From Alphaproteobacteria bacterium UBA2903 (GTDB lineage: Bacteria; Pseudomonadota; Alphaproteobacteria; CAAGCB01; CAG-977), in contig DEDN01000026.1 of the NCBI GenBank assembly GCA_002349565.1, forward strand, positions 1-26,175: a stretch of DNA of 26,175 nt. Reading direction: 5' to 3'. Every line of letters begins with the position of its first letter. The first letter of the stretch is position 1. Of the stretch, positions 1 through 8,801 are shown piece after piece. Made by a program: the position numbers and the translations under genes. The notes below the pieces were generated by a model. The model ran no database searches. It saw only the letters and a list, made by a program, of their open reading frames with translations, and was not told the DNA's origin.

Positions 1-14
1 GTTCTTTTGCAAAA

Positions 15-105
15 TGGCGGAGAAGGAGGGATTCGAACCCTCGGAGGAGCTAGGCCCCTCAACAGATTTCGAGTCTGCCGCATTCGACCACTCTGCCACC
101 TCTCC
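15..105 (-). tRNA. tRNA-Ser (anticodon CGA)
   Basis: On the minus strand this folds as a class II (long variable arm) tRNA of 91 nt with encoded CCA at 17-15. The 7-bp acceptor stem pairs 105-99 with its 3' partner, including one G-U pair. The T arm is GAGGG-TTCGAAT-CCCTC. The anticodon stem GCAGA/TCTGT encloses loop CTCGAAA, so the anticodon is CGA (71-69), decoding UCG serine codons. The long variable arm is the usual serine identity element. The gene is divergent from the EAL-protein operon. Confidence 0.96.
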
Positions 106-117
106 GTTTGTTTGTTC

Positions 118-146
118 TTTTTGCGCCTGTTTTTCCGATTTGTCAA
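118..146 (-). promoter_or_regulatory. Possible promoter of tRNA-Ser
   Basis: Reading the minus strand, a perfect TTGACA (146-141) is followed after 17 bp by CAAAAA (123-118). Transcription would start about six bases upstream of the mature tRNA 5' end. The -35 is strong and the -10 is poor (3 of 6), so this is a tentative assignment. Confidence 0.4.
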
Positions 147-166
147 CGAAAACTTTTGCTCTTTGT

Positions 167-195
167 TTGACCGATTGTTTTTTAAGTGCTAAAAT
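167..195 (+). promoter_or_regulatory. Sigma70-type promoter of the EAL/lipoprotein operon
   Basis: TTGACC (167-172) and TAAAAT (190-195) are separated by exactly 17 bp, and a TG at 187-188 gives an extended -10 (TGCTAAAAT). Each hexamer has five of six consensus bases. The predicted start is near 202, leaving a leader of about 24 nt with a GGGGGA ribosome site before the ATG at 226. Confidence 0.6.
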
Positions 196-225
196 ACCGC
201 CGTTTTCTTTTATCAAGGGGGAAGT

Positions 226-2274
226 ATGCCCAAAACAGCCTTTTCTTATAAAAAAGCTTTGGAACAGGATAAAGTCATTCCTTTTGTACGCAAAAAAAGC
301 GCGAAAGGAAAGTTCACTTACTACCTGCCCGACGCCGATACCCGCAGTCTGTTCGGATTTGCCGAAGAACAAACCGCCGACGCCGAGGGCTGTTTGGACA
401 TTATTCACTGGGGCGACAGGGACGCTTACGCCAAAGCCGTCGGCGATTCCGCAAAGACTTCCGCCGTTTGCTGCGAAGACTTCCGCGCCGTTTTGCCATC
501 GGGCGAAACGATGTGGCTGTGCGGCGTTTCCACCCCGCAAAAAAGGCGAAACAACGATATCGTTTGGACGGGTTTTTGGGTTGATGCCACCGCCAAACGC
601 GCCAAAGAGCATTTAAGCGTCCAAATTTTGAGCAACTTGCCCGAAGCCGTCGTCATTTTCGACCGTCACGGATTGATTTTGAACGCTTCCGAAAAATTTT
701 GCGCATTGATTCATTCCGAAACACCCGATTTACGCGGAAAATCTGTTTTTTCCATGCTGTCCGACAATGTTGCCGACACTTTGCAGCAATATTTGCTGCT
801 GTCGACGATGAAAGACCAAACCGTCTTTACCGAACGGCTTGAAATCCCGAACTATCCGCCCGCAACGGTCGAAATCGAAATCACGCAAAAAGACGGATTT
901 TTCATTTGCGTGTTCCGCGATATCAGCGTGTTTGAAAAACGCGAGGAGCGTCTGAAATACTTGGCTTATCATGATCCGGAATCGGGAATCGAAAATTACG
1001 CTTATTTAAAAGAAGTGTTCCCCAAAGTCGTCGATCAAGCCAAAGTAACGCAAACGCAAGTCGCCGTGCTGTCGATTTCACCCGACAGTTTGGGGCAGAT
1101 CAACGCCGTTTCGACGCATTTGGTCAATACTCGTCTGGCAACCGCCGTTGCAGACAGAATACGCGCTTGTTTGAACGAATCGGACGTATTAGCATTAACC
1201 TATGCTCATCACTTTACGGTTTTGCTTACAGGTGTAGAATTTTCAATAGAAATCGAAAAAAAGATTGAAGCGATTTTAAACGCTTTCAAACAGCCTGTTT
1301 TGGTGGATGACGTCGAATTTGATTTTTCCGTCAGCATCGGTGTTTGCTTCTATCCGCAAAACGGAGACAAACTGGAACAGCTGATAGAGTTTGCCGATTT
1401 GGCGCTGGACAAGGCGCGTTCCGAATCGCCTGCTTCCATGCGGCTGTACAGCAGCGATTTTTCAATGGCGGCGGCGGTCAACCGCAATATGCGTAGAAAT
1501 TTGAAAGCGGCTATCGAAAACAAAGAAATCACCGCTTACTATCAGCCGCAAGTGGACATTAAAACGGGACAGATCATCGGATTGGAAGCGTTGGCGCGCT
1601 GGAAAACGCCCGACGGTCTGATTCCGCCTGCGGATTTTATCGCGGAAGCCGAAGAATACGGTTTGATCGACGCATTGACCGACACGGTTTTGGATCAGGC
1701 GTGCAGCTGGAATCAGAAATGGTATTCAATGGGGCTGTGCAGCGTTCCCGTTGCCGTCAACATTTCCGCGCGGCAGTTCCACAACGAAACGCAACTGCTG
1801 AAACTGGTCAATCACGCTTTGGACAAGAACGGTCTGCCGCCGTACCTGTTGGAGCTTGAACTGACGGAAAGTTCGGCGATGTACGATCCGAAAAACGCTT
1901 GCCGCGTTATTCAAAACCTGTTGGACAACAACATCCGATGCGCTTTGGACGATTTCGGCACAGGGTATTCGTCGCTGAGCGTTTTACGCAGTTTTCCCTT
2001 GAAAAAACTGAAAATTGACCGTTCGTTCATTTTGGATCTGAAAGAAAAGAAAAATCTGGAAATCGTGCGGGCGACCATCGCGATGGCGCATGCGCTGAAC
2101 CTGACCGTTTTGGCGGAAGGCGTCGAAACCCGCCAGCACTTTGAGATCTTGAAATCGCTTGGATGCGATGTCATTCAAGGTTATCTGTTCGCCCAGCCTT
2201 TGTCGGCTGAGGAAACGGAATTGCTGCTGATGCGCTGGGACGCCGGACTGGCGTCGACAGGCAAAGGATTGTAA
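226..2274 (+). CDS. PAS-PAS-GGDEF(degenerate)-EAL protein, predicted cyclic-di-GMP phosphodiesterase
   Basis: This 682-residue cytoplasmic protein has no visible membrane segment. Two PAS-like sensor regions (about 25-128 and 130-240) precede a GGDEF-fold domain (about 243-415) and an EAL domain (about 425-672). The GGDEF signature is replaced by YAHHF at 326-330, so diguanylate cyclase activity is very unlikely; such domains often serve as regulatory modules. The EAL domain looks catalytically complete: E454 of EALAR, N512 of NISARQF, E548 of ELTES, D575-D576 of DDFGTGYSS, K596 of LKIDRSF and E631/E634 of AEGVET. It should therefore hydrolyse c-di-GMP to pGpG. The start is supported by a purine-rich ribosome site directly upstream and by a good promoter at 167-195. 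It is the first gene of an operon with three lipoproteins. The PAS ligands are unknown. Confidence 0.93.
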   Translation: MPKTAFSYKKALEQDKVIPFVRKKSAKGKFTYYLPDADTRSLFGFAEEQTADAEGCLDIIHWGDRDAYAKAVGDSAKTSAVCCEDFRAVLPSGETMWLCGVSTPQKRRNNDIVWTGFWVDATAKRAKEHLSVQILSNLPEAVVIFDRHGLILNASEKFCALIHSETPDLRGKSVFSMLSDNVADTLQQYLLLSTMKDQTVFTERLEIPNYPPATVEIEITQKDGFFICVFRDISVFEKREERLKYLAYHDPESGIENYAYLKEVFPKVVDQAKVTQTQVAVLSISPDSLGQINAVSTHLVNTRLATAVADRIRACLNESDVLALTYAHHFTVLLTGVEFSIEIEKKIEAILNAFKQPVLVDDVEFDFSVSIGVCFYPQNGDKLEQLIEFADLALDKARSESPASMRLYSSDFSMAAAVNRNMRRNLKAAIENKEITAYYQPQVDIKTGQIIGLEALARWKTPDGLIPPADFIAEAEEYGLIDALTDTVLDQACSWNQKWYSMGLCSVPVAVNISARQFHNETQLLKLVNHALDKNGLPPYLLELELTESSAMYDPKNACRVIQNLLDNNIRCALDDFGTGYSSLSVLRSFPLKKLKIDRSFILDLKEKKNLEIVRATIAMAHALNLTVLAEGVETRQHFEILKSLGCDVIQGYLFAQPLSAEETELLLMRWDAGLASTGKGL

Positions 2275-2277
2275 ACG

Positions 2278-4086
2278 TTGTTCAAGTATTTGTTCCTGTT
2301 GCTGCTGGCGGCATGTTCGGCGCCGATTTATTCGGAAACCGCGCCGTCTTGGGTCAATTCCCTGCGCGGCGGAAACAGCACGCTGAAAATGACCAGCGGC
2401 GACAAAGTGCTGTTCCGATCCAACTTCAAAAGCGCGAAAATCACGGACAGGGAAGACGTTTGCGACGCCGCCTTGAAAAAGAACGAAGAATTCATCCGCA
2501 AAACCTATCCCCGCTCCGCCGTCATTCCGATGACGGTCGAACTGCGTTACTTCGATACCGTTGTCAAAGACTGCTCGACAACCGTCAGCGTGCCGCGTTC
2601 GTTTAAGGACGGCGATGAAACAGCCAAAAAAACAATCGGCGCGCAAAGCGGCAACACGGGCGTTTTGAATTTGACGACCGCTCCGACGGACGCCGCCAAT
2701 GTTTTTATCGACGAAGTGCCGTTTTCGCAAGCCAACTCGAACATCAAAATCGCATTAAGCGCGGGGACGCACACTTTGCGCGTCGATCATCCGAACTACG
2801 AAGCGTTTGAACAGAAAATCAAAATTTCGCCGCAAAGCGAACTGCCCGTTTCCGTCAAATTGATTCCGTCCAAAATCAAAGTCGCCGTCAATGTTTTGAA
2901 CGATGTTCAGCCCGATGTTTGGCTGAACGATGTAAAACAGGGAAAAACACCCATTTCTTTTACAGCGGAAATCAATCAAGACAACATTATCACGCTGCGG
3001 CATCCCGAATTTCTGGAATACACCATCGCGCTGAAAGCCGCCGATATGCGCCGCGGCGACGACGTGAATCTGACAAACGTCGTTATGTCGGAAAAGCCCG
3101 CGTACGTCGCTTTTACAACCGACCCCGCCGGAGCAGAGATCTTTGTGGACGGCAAAAATATCGGCAGGACGCCGATAACAAAGCAAAATGTTTCACGTGG
3201 AACACATCACTTTGAAACCTATAAAAACGGCTGGCTGACCAGCTCCGGCGACATTGTTGCCGCAGGCGGCAAAACAACGGCGAAACATATTCGGCTGACC
3301 AAAGACGCGGATGCCCATTTCGTTGTTTTGGAAACCAAAGAGCAAACAAAAACCGCCGTCGCCGTTCAAAAACAAACCGTTGATTTGGTCGCGCGCGATA
3401 AATACCACACTTATTCCTTTGAAACTTTGCCCGCAACGCTGCCTGTCATTCCCCGCGCGGCAACACGCGAAGACATTTTGACGGCTTTGGCAAAATGGGA
3501 TTATCCGGAAAACTTTTTAAAAGGCAGCGTATCGTACAACCCGAACGGATCTTTTTTCATCCGTTTGTTTTTCGATTCGGATGCTTACAAAGCGGCTTTT
3601 TTCGATAAAATTCACGCCGTTTTAAAGCAGATTCCCAAAGATTCCGCCGCCTGCAAAATCGAACACAAGCGGGAATGGACAGGAAAATACGACGCGAACA
3701 AGTATAAAATTTACAAAGAAACCGTCACCGACAACTGCAATCACGGCATAGCGGTCGCCAAAGCGCCAAACGGCAAAAAGCTGAAAAAATACAATATCTC
3801 GTATTTGAAAACTTTGAACGTCAAATACCGAGCCGTTACCCGCACGGCGGTTTTAACGGTCGCTTACGCAAACGGTGCCGTCAAAACGGTCAAATTCCCG
3901 ATTGTTTTGGGCAAAATCGGAACGGATAAAATGCTGACCTTTTCCCCGTCAATCAAAGTCGGCGTTTGTCCGAACTGCGCGGTTGAAACTTTGGTGCAGA
4001 AAAACAATTCCATGGTCGTCAAAACGGCTCTGAACGTTCAAAACGTTCGTTCTATGACACTTTCCGTCGAAAGAGAGGCGCGATGA
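2278..4086 (+). CDS. Predicted PEGA-repeat lipoprotein, TTG start
   Basis: The product is 602 residues with a short hydrophobic leader and a lipobox LAAC with C13 as predicted lipidated cysteine, so it is probably an envelope lipoprotein. Three tandem PEGA-like beta domains follow, at about 128-195, 197-270 and 276-342, with motifs such as VFIDEVPF and IFVDGKNIGRTPI. PEGA domains are small surface modules often attached to envelope proteins. The remaining C-terminal region, about 390-602, is lysine-rich and has two CxxxC/CxxC-type cysteine pairs; I do not recognise it. The TTG start at 2278 lies three bases after the upstream stop, with AAAGGA (2263-2268) correctly spaced, and it puts the signal peptide at the N terminus. 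A parS-like site is embedded at codons 304-309. The next gene overlaps by ATGA. Confidence 0.85.
   Translation: MFKYLFLLLLAACSAPIYSETAPSWVNSLRGGNSTLKMTSGDKVLFRSNFKSAKITDREDVCDAALKKNEEFIRKTYPRSAVIPMTVELRYFDTVVKDCSTTVSVPRSFKDGDETAKKTIGAQSGNTGVLNLTTAPTDAANVFIDEVPFSQANSNIKIALSAGTHTLRVDHPNYEAFEQKIKISPQSELPVSVKLIPSKIKVAVNVLNDVQPDVWLNDVKQGKTPISFTAEINQDNIITLRHPEFLEYTIALKAADMRRGDDVNLTNVVMSEKPAYVAFTTDPAGAEIFVDGKNIGRTPITKQNVSRGTHHFETYKNGWLTSSGDIVAAGGKTTAKHIRLTKDADAHFVVLETKEQTKTAVAVQKQTVDLVARDKYHTYSFETLPATLPVIPRAATREDILTALAKWDYPENFLKGSVSYNPNGSFFIRLFFDSDAYKAAFFDKIHAVLKQIPKDSAACKIEHKREWTGKYDANKYKIYKETVTDNCNHGIAVAKAPNGKKLKKYNISYLKTLNVKYRAVTRTAVLTVAYANGAVKTVKFPIVLGKIGTDKMLTFSPSIKVGVCPNCAVETLVQKNNSMVVKTALNVQNVRSMTLSVEREAR
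3189..3204. promoter_or_regulatory. parS-like ParB-binding site inside a lipoprotein gene
   Basis: TGTTTCACGTGGAACA differs at one base from the perfect palindrome TGTTTCACGTGAAACA found twice upstream of rsmG-parA-parB in this window. Read on the other strand it is TGTTCCACGTGAAACA, a well-known natural parS variant. It is coding, encoding part of the segment NVSRGT in the third PEGA-like domain. It is about 11.7 kb from the proposed oriC. Confidence 0.85.
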
Positions 4087-4742
4087 AACAGCTTTTCGTT
4101 CTGTTTTCCTTACTTTTACTGAATGCTTGCGCCGCCCCCGAACGTCATACGCTGTTCATCGATTCAAATGTTTCCGCCGACGTGTATACGGGTGATGTCA
4201 AAATCGGAACGACCCCGTTTTGGGGGGAAATGTCGGGAAACGACGTCATGCACCTGACTTTGCGCAAGCAAGGATACAAAACCGCCGAAATCAAAGCGGA
4301 ATACGGCGTAAAAGACGGATATTCGCGCGGCGGCGTTTTCGCTTCGACAAATACGCTTTCATCCGACTGCGACACAAAAACGCTGTCGTACGGCGACAAT
4401 AAACCGCAGGGTGTTTGCCAAATAACAGCGGTTTATTCAATCGGTTCCATTATTTACGGACTGGGATTGTCAATTTCGGCAACGGACACTTTTTATCCCA
4501 ATCCCGTTTTATTCGAATTCGGCGATAACGAATTTTATGTCGAAATGGTTCCCGAAAACAAAAAAAGCTTTGCCCGAAACGATTTTGAAAGCTTGCGCTT
4601 CAAAGCTTTCGTTTTGAAAAACTTCCCGCAGCTGCAGGCGCAAAAGCCCGAATACATCACGGCATTGCGGCGTCTGTCCCGAACCGAGCTGTCCCCCGCC
4701 GATTATAAACACCCGACCGCGTATTTGCGTGCCGTCCAATGA
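4083..4742 (+). CDS. Predicted lipoprotein with PEGA-like N-terminal domain
   Basis: The product is 219 residues with a signal peptide ending in LNAC (C16), predicting lipidation and envelope location. Residues about 22-75 resemble a single PEGA domain (ADVYTGDVKIGTTPFWGEM followed by LRKQGYKTAEI). A glycine/serine-rich hydrophobic stretch near 118-132 (YSIGSIIYGLGLS) could be a membrane-associated segment. The C-terminal part has no family I recognise. The ATG at 4083 overlaps the previous stop as ATGA, and the next gene overlaps this one in the same way, so the three lipoproteins are probably translationally coupled. Function is unknown; the context suggests a shared envelope complex. Confidence 0.8.
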   Translation: MKQLFVLFSLLLLNACAAPERHTLFIDSNVSADVYTGDVKIGTTPFWGEMSGNDVMHLTLRKQGYKTAEIKAEYGVKDGYSRGGVFASTNTLSSDCDTKTLSYGDNKPQGVCQITAVYSIGSIIYGLGLSISATDTFYPNPVLFEFGDNEFYVEMVPENKKSFARNDFESLRFKAFVLKNFPQLQAQKPEYITALRRLSRTELSPADYKHPTAYLRAVQ

Positions 4743-5629
4743 AAAAACTGCTGTTTTTAATCCTGTTTTTAACAGGCTGCGAAATTGTTGCGGACGATGT
4801 ATCCGTTCTGAAAGCGGACGCATATTTGGATGAAGTGCCGTCGGATAAAACGGCTGTTTTGCAGCTGCAAAATAAAAAGATTCGTGAAAATAATCTGGAA
4901 TATATCCAATTTTACCGCAAGCTTGTCCCGATTTTGCAAGAAAAAGGGTATCGAATCGTTGACAAAAATCAACCTCACAGCGTTGTTTTAAAGCTTTATT
5001 TCGGCGTTGCGGCAACAAATTTCGCCCACATGCGCTTCGGCGTTCAAGAACAAATGAACGAACCCGCCGAAGCCGAAGAATTAAATCCATCGCTGTCGGC
5101 GATTTACACCCGTGTAAAGCTTTATTCCAAGTTTTTGCGTCTGACAGCCGTTGATGCCCGTAATCCCAAGCGCGAACTGTGGAAAGTTATTTTTTCCAAA
5201 GAAGACCCCGCCGAAGATTTCAGATCCGCCCAATATGATTTGCTGTATTTGCTCAGTCGTTATATGGAAAAAGATTCCACATTTCAAATCACGGGAAAAA
5301 TTCCGGATGCCGAAATTTATCAGCGTTTTATCCTGCATTTATCCCCCGAAAAAACGGACTTGAGCGTTTATATGCCGATGGAAAGAAAAAACGATTATCA
5401 ACAGCGGCTGCAGGCTAAAATCGACGCCAATCCCGAAATGTTTGCGGACTGCGGCTTGAAAAATCCGGCAAAAGTCCGTTTCGAACTGTCGGCTTTGGGA
5501 ACCATCCGCGCGTTGAAAACATCTGCGGACAACAAAGAATGTTTGGCGGAAAAGCTTGAAAATATGCTCTCCGCACCGATCGGGATTCCGGAAAACGAAA
5601 TGTTCGTTGTCAAAATTCCGCAAAAATAG
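4739..5629 (+). CDS. Predicted lipoprotein of unknown function
   Basis: The product is 296 residues. It begins with a classic lipoprotein leader ending in LTGC (C14); the following residues are E-I-V-A-D. The mature part is mixed alpha/beta, with no PEGA motif and no enzyme signature that I can see. It is the last gene of the operon and starts within the ATGA overlap of the upstream lipoprotein. Its stop directly abuts the stop of the convergent mnmG gene at 5630 with no spacer and no visible terminator. It could be an assembly or stability partner of the two PEGA-like lipoproteins, but that rests on operon membership only. Confidence 0.78.
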   Translation: MKKLLFLILFLTGCEIVADDVSVLKADAYLDEVPSDKTAVLQLQNKKIRENNLEYIQFYRKLVPILQEKGYRIVDKNQPHSVVLKLYFGVAATNFAHMRFGVQEQMNEPAEAEELNPSLSAIYTRVKLYSKFLRLTAVDARNPKRELWKVIFSKEDPAEDFRSAQYDLLYLLSRYMEKDSTFQITGKIPDAEIYQRFILHLSPEKTDLSVYMPMERKNDYQQRLQAKIDANPEMFADCGLKNPAKVRFELSALGTIRALKTSADNKECLAEKLENMLSAPIGIPENEMFVVKIPQK

Positions 5630-7489
5630 TCATTTTGCCGATTTGACATACCCCAAAATCGCCGTAATCGCCGCAGGAGTGATGCCTGACACGCGCGAAG
5701 CCGCGCCGATTGTTTCGGGACGGACTTTTGACAGTTTGATAATCACTTCGTTCGACAGACCGCCGATTTTTTTGTAATCCAAATCCATGGGGATTTTCAG
5801 CGCTTCGTCTTTTCGGAAAGCGCGAATATCGGCTTCCTGCCGCTGTAAATAGCCTTTGTATTTGGCTTCGATTTCCAGCTGTTCCACAACGTCGCGACGC
5901 GTGCCTTGCAACTCCGTCCACACGGCGGCAAGCCTGTTCCAGTCGATTTCTTCGTACGCCAGCAAATCCATGCCGTTGCGGTGCACGCCGTCTTTGTTGA
6001 CCGCAAAGCCCAACAGCTCCAGTTCACGCGGCGTCCCGCCGATTTTTTCCAGCTTTTCACGGGCTTCTTGCAAAGCGGCAAGCTTTTCGCCAAACAGTTT
6101 TTGCCGCTTTTCGCCGACGCAGCCGATATCGATGCCTTTTTGGGTCAAACGCAAATCCGCATTGTCCGAACGCAGCAGCAAACGGTATTCCGCGCGCGAA
6201 GTGAACATGCGGTACGGTTCGTCAACGCCTTTGGTCGTCAAATCGTCAATCATCACGCCGATATAAGCATCAGCCCTGTCTAAAATGAATTCTTTGCCGC
6301 TTTCCGACGCTTTCAGCGCGGCGTTGATGCCTGCAATCAGCCCCAAAGCCGCCGCTTCCTCGTATCCCGTCGTGCCGTTCAGCTGTCCCGCGACGAACAA
6401 GCCCGACACTTTCTTGGTTTCCAGCGTGCGGCGCATTTCCAGCGGATCGATGTAATCGTATTCAATCGCATAGCCCGGACGGATAATGCGCACGTTTTCC
6501 AGCCCCGCTATGCTGTGAATCATCGCGTCCTGCACGTCTTCGGGCAAAGAGGTTGAAATGCCGTTCGGATAAACCGTATCGTCGTCCAAACCTTCGGGTT
6601 CCAAAAAGACGTGATGGGAATCCCTGTCGGCGAATTTAACCAGCTTGTCTTCGATACTGGGACAATAGCGCGGACCGATACCTTTAATCTGTCCCGAAAA
6701 CAACGGCGCGCGATACATATTGTCACGGATGATTTGGTGTGTTTCCTTGTTTGTTGCGGTAACGTAACAAGCGATTTGCGGAACGGAAATTACCGTATCC
6801 ATAAAAGAAAACGGTTCAGGGTTTTCGTCGCCCAGCTGTTTTTGCGTTTTGGAATAATCAATCGTCGTACCGTCCAAACGCGCGGGCGTTCCCGTTTTCA
6901 GCCGACCGACGCGCAATCCCAATTTTACCAAGGAATCCGTCAGATTTTCGCAGGAAATATCCCCGACACGCCCGCCGACCGTTTTTTTGTCGCCAACATG
7001 CATCAACCCGTGCAAAAACGTTCCCGCGGTTAAAACAACGGCTTTTGCCGTGTACTGTTTGCCGTCGTTCGTTTCGATTCCGAAAACAATTTTCCGCCCG
7101 TCTTCGTCTTTATACAGCAAATGTTCGACAGCACCCGCTTCCACCGTCAAATTCGGCGTATTGTTCAGCAGTTCGTCCTGCATGGCTTGGCGGTAAAGCT
7201 TTCTGTCCGCCTGCGTGCGCAAACCTTGAACCGCCGGACCTTTCGAGCTGTTCAGCATGCGGAACTGAATGCCCGCTTTGTCGGCAACGCGCCCGATTAA
7301 GCCGTCCAAAGCATCGATTTCGCGAACCAAATGCCCTTTGCCCAAGCCGCCGATGGCGGGATTGCACGACATTTCGCCGATTGTTTCGATTCTGTGCGTC
7401 AATAGCAGCGTATTCGCGCCCATGCGCGCCGCGGCAGCCGCCGCTTCACAACCGGCGTGACCGCCGCCCACAACGATTACATCAAACAT
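5630..7489 (-). CDS. mnmG: tRNA uridine-5-carboxymethylaminomethyl modification enzyme MnmG (GidA)
   Basis: This is a full-length 619-residue MnmG. With MnmE it installs the (carboxymethyl)aminomethyl group at C5 of wobble uridine 34, using FAD and methylene-tetrahydrofolate. The N terminus carries the dinucleotide-binding GGGHAG motif (G8, G10, G13), followed by the conserved family segments CNPAIGGLGKGHLVREIDALDG and GLRTQADRKLYRQAMQ and a later FAD-binding stretch, VAGQLNGTTGYEEAAALGL. The ATG is four bases after the mnmE stop, consistent with one transcript. It is the last gene of the leftward operon from 11548. It is separated from rsmG-parA-parB, which commonly follow it in other Alphaproteobacteria. 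Confidence 0.98.
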   Translation of the reverse strand: MFDVIVVGGGHAGCEAAAAAARMGANTLLLTHRIETIGEMSCNPAIGGLGKGHLVREIDALDGLIGRVADKAGIQFRMLNSSKGPAVQGLRTQADRKLYRQAMQDELLNNTPNLTVEAGAVEHLLYKDEDGRKIVFGIETNDGKQYTAKAVVLTAGTFLHGLMHVGDKKTVGGRVGDISCENLTDSLVKLGLRVGRLKTGTPARLDGTTIDYSKTQKQLGDENPEPFSFMDTVISVPQIACYVTATNKETHQIIRDNMYRAPLFSGQIKGIGPRYCPSIEDKLVKFADRDSHHVFLEPEGLDDDTVYPNGISTSLPEDVQDAMIHSIAGLENVRIIRPGYAIEYDYIDPLEMRRTLETKKVSGLFVAGQLNGTTGYEEAAALGLIAGINAALKASESGKEFILDRADAYIGVMIDDLTTKGVDEPYRMFTSRAEYRLLLRSDNADLRLTQKGIDIGCVGEKRQKLFGEKLAALQEAREKLEKIGGTPRELELLGFAVNKDGVHRNGMDLLAYEEIDWNRLAAVWTELQGTRRDVVEQLEIEAKYKGYLQRQEADIRAFRKDEALKIPMDLDYKKIGGLSNEVIIKLSKVRPETIGAASRVSGITPAAITAILGYVKSAK

Positions 7490-7493
7490 AGCC

Positions 7494-8801
7494 TTACTTT
7501 CCTATGCAAAAGTCTTTGAAAATAATATCCAGCAGTTCGTCCACGCGAACCTGTCCCGTGATTTTGCCCAGCGCCCGCATCGCCAGCCGCAAATCCTCCG
7601 CCGTCAATTCAATGGCGGGAGCCGTCAGCGATTGATTCAACAAATTGTAACATTCATCTAATGATTGTCTGTGACGCACGCGGGTCAAGGACGGTTCTTC
7701 ACGCATGGACAGGGTGTCTTCGACAAACGAACCGATGCGCTCCAGCAGAGTATCAATGCCGTCCCCCGTCTTTGCCGACACCCAAAGCCCGTCTGCCAAC
7801 ATATTGGAAACTTTATCTTTTTTATTCATTACCGTCAGAACGTTTCGACCTTGAAACGATTTTGTTTCGGAATCGTTTTGATTTTCGGACGCATCGTAAA
7901 CCGCTAAAATCAGATCGGCTTCCTCGGCGCGTTTTTTGGCGCGGCGAACCCCCTCGGCTTCGATTTCCTCGTCGGTCTGCCGCAACCCTGCCGTGTCCGC
8001 AATGACGACGGGATAGCCGCGGATGTCCATGCGCACTTCGATAATGTCGCGGGTCGTCCCCGCCGTCGACGATACAATCGCCACATCGCGCTGCGCCAGT
8101 TTGTTCATCAAGCTGGATTTGCCCGCGTTCGGCGCGCCGATAATCGCGATTTGAAAGCCGTCGCGCAGCCGTTCGCCGCGGCGTCCGTCTTTCAGATGAT
8201 TGCCGATTTTGGTTTGCAAAGCGACGATTTTGGCACGGATTGAATCGGCGACTTCGGGGGGAACTTCCTCTTCGGGAAAGTCGATATACGCCTCCATCCA
8301 CGCCAGCAAATGCACCAATTCCTCGCGCCAGCCGTCGTACAGTCCCGCCAGCGCGCCGTTCATCTGGCGCAATGCCTGCTTTCTTTGCTGTTCCGTTTCG
8401 GCATCGACCAAATCCGCCAAACCTTCCGCCGCGGTCAAGTCCATTTTACCGTTTTCGACGGCGCGGCGGGTGAATTCCCCCCTGTCCGCCGGTCTAAAAT
8501 CGTCCAAAGCCGCCAATTCTTTCAAAACCGCCGCCAAAATCGCGCGCCCGCCGTGAGTTTGCAATTCAACGACGTCTTCGCCCGTAAAGCTGTGCGGATG
8601 CGGGAAAAACAGCATCAGCGCGTCGTCTATCGGCGTTCCGTCGGCAGTGCGGATTTTGGTGAAAACAGCCTTGCGCGGAACCGGATTTTTCAGCCCGCAC
8701 AGCTTTTCGCAAGCAAGCTTGGCATTTTGTCCCGAAATTCTGACAATGGCGACCCCTGCTTTTCCTTGAGCGGTTGCCGGCGCAAAAATGGTCGAATTCA
8801 T
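7494..8801 (-). CDS. mnmE: tRNA modification GTPase MnmE (TrmE)
   Basis: The product is 435 residues, usual for the family. The N-terminal tetrahydrofolate-binding region contains FTGEDVVELQTHGG (about 72-85). The inserted G domain shows G1 GAPNAGKS (222-229), G2 TAGTTRD (246-252), G3 DTAG (269-272), G4 NKKD (326-329) and SAK (342-344). The C terminus ends with the invariant CIGK (432-435), whose cysteine is required for activity. It works with MnmG on tRNA wobble uridines in the cytoplasm. Its ATG overlaps the stop of the Smr gene as ATGA, indicating translational coupling. Confidence 0.98.
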   Translation of the reverse strand: MNSTIFAPATAQGKAGVAIVRISGQNAKLACEKLCGLKNPVPRKAVFTKIRTADGTPIDDALMLFFPHPHSFTGEDVVELQTHGGRAILAAVLKELAALDDFRPADRGEFTRRAVENGKMDLTAAEGLADLVDAETEQQRKQALRQMNGALAGLYDGWREELVHLLAWMEAYIDFPEEEVPPEVADSIRAKIVALQTKIGNHLKDGRRGERLRDGFQIAIIGAPNAGKSSLMNKLAQRDVAIVSSTAGTTRDIIEVRMDIRGYPVVIADTAGLRQTDEEIEAEGVRRAKKRAEEADLILAVYDASENQNDSETKSFQGRNVLTVMNKKDKVSNMLADGLWVSAKTGDGIDTLLERIGSFVEDTLSMREEPSLTRVRHRQSLDECYNLLNQSLTAPAIELTAEDLRLAMRALGKITGQVRVDELLDIIFKDFCIGK

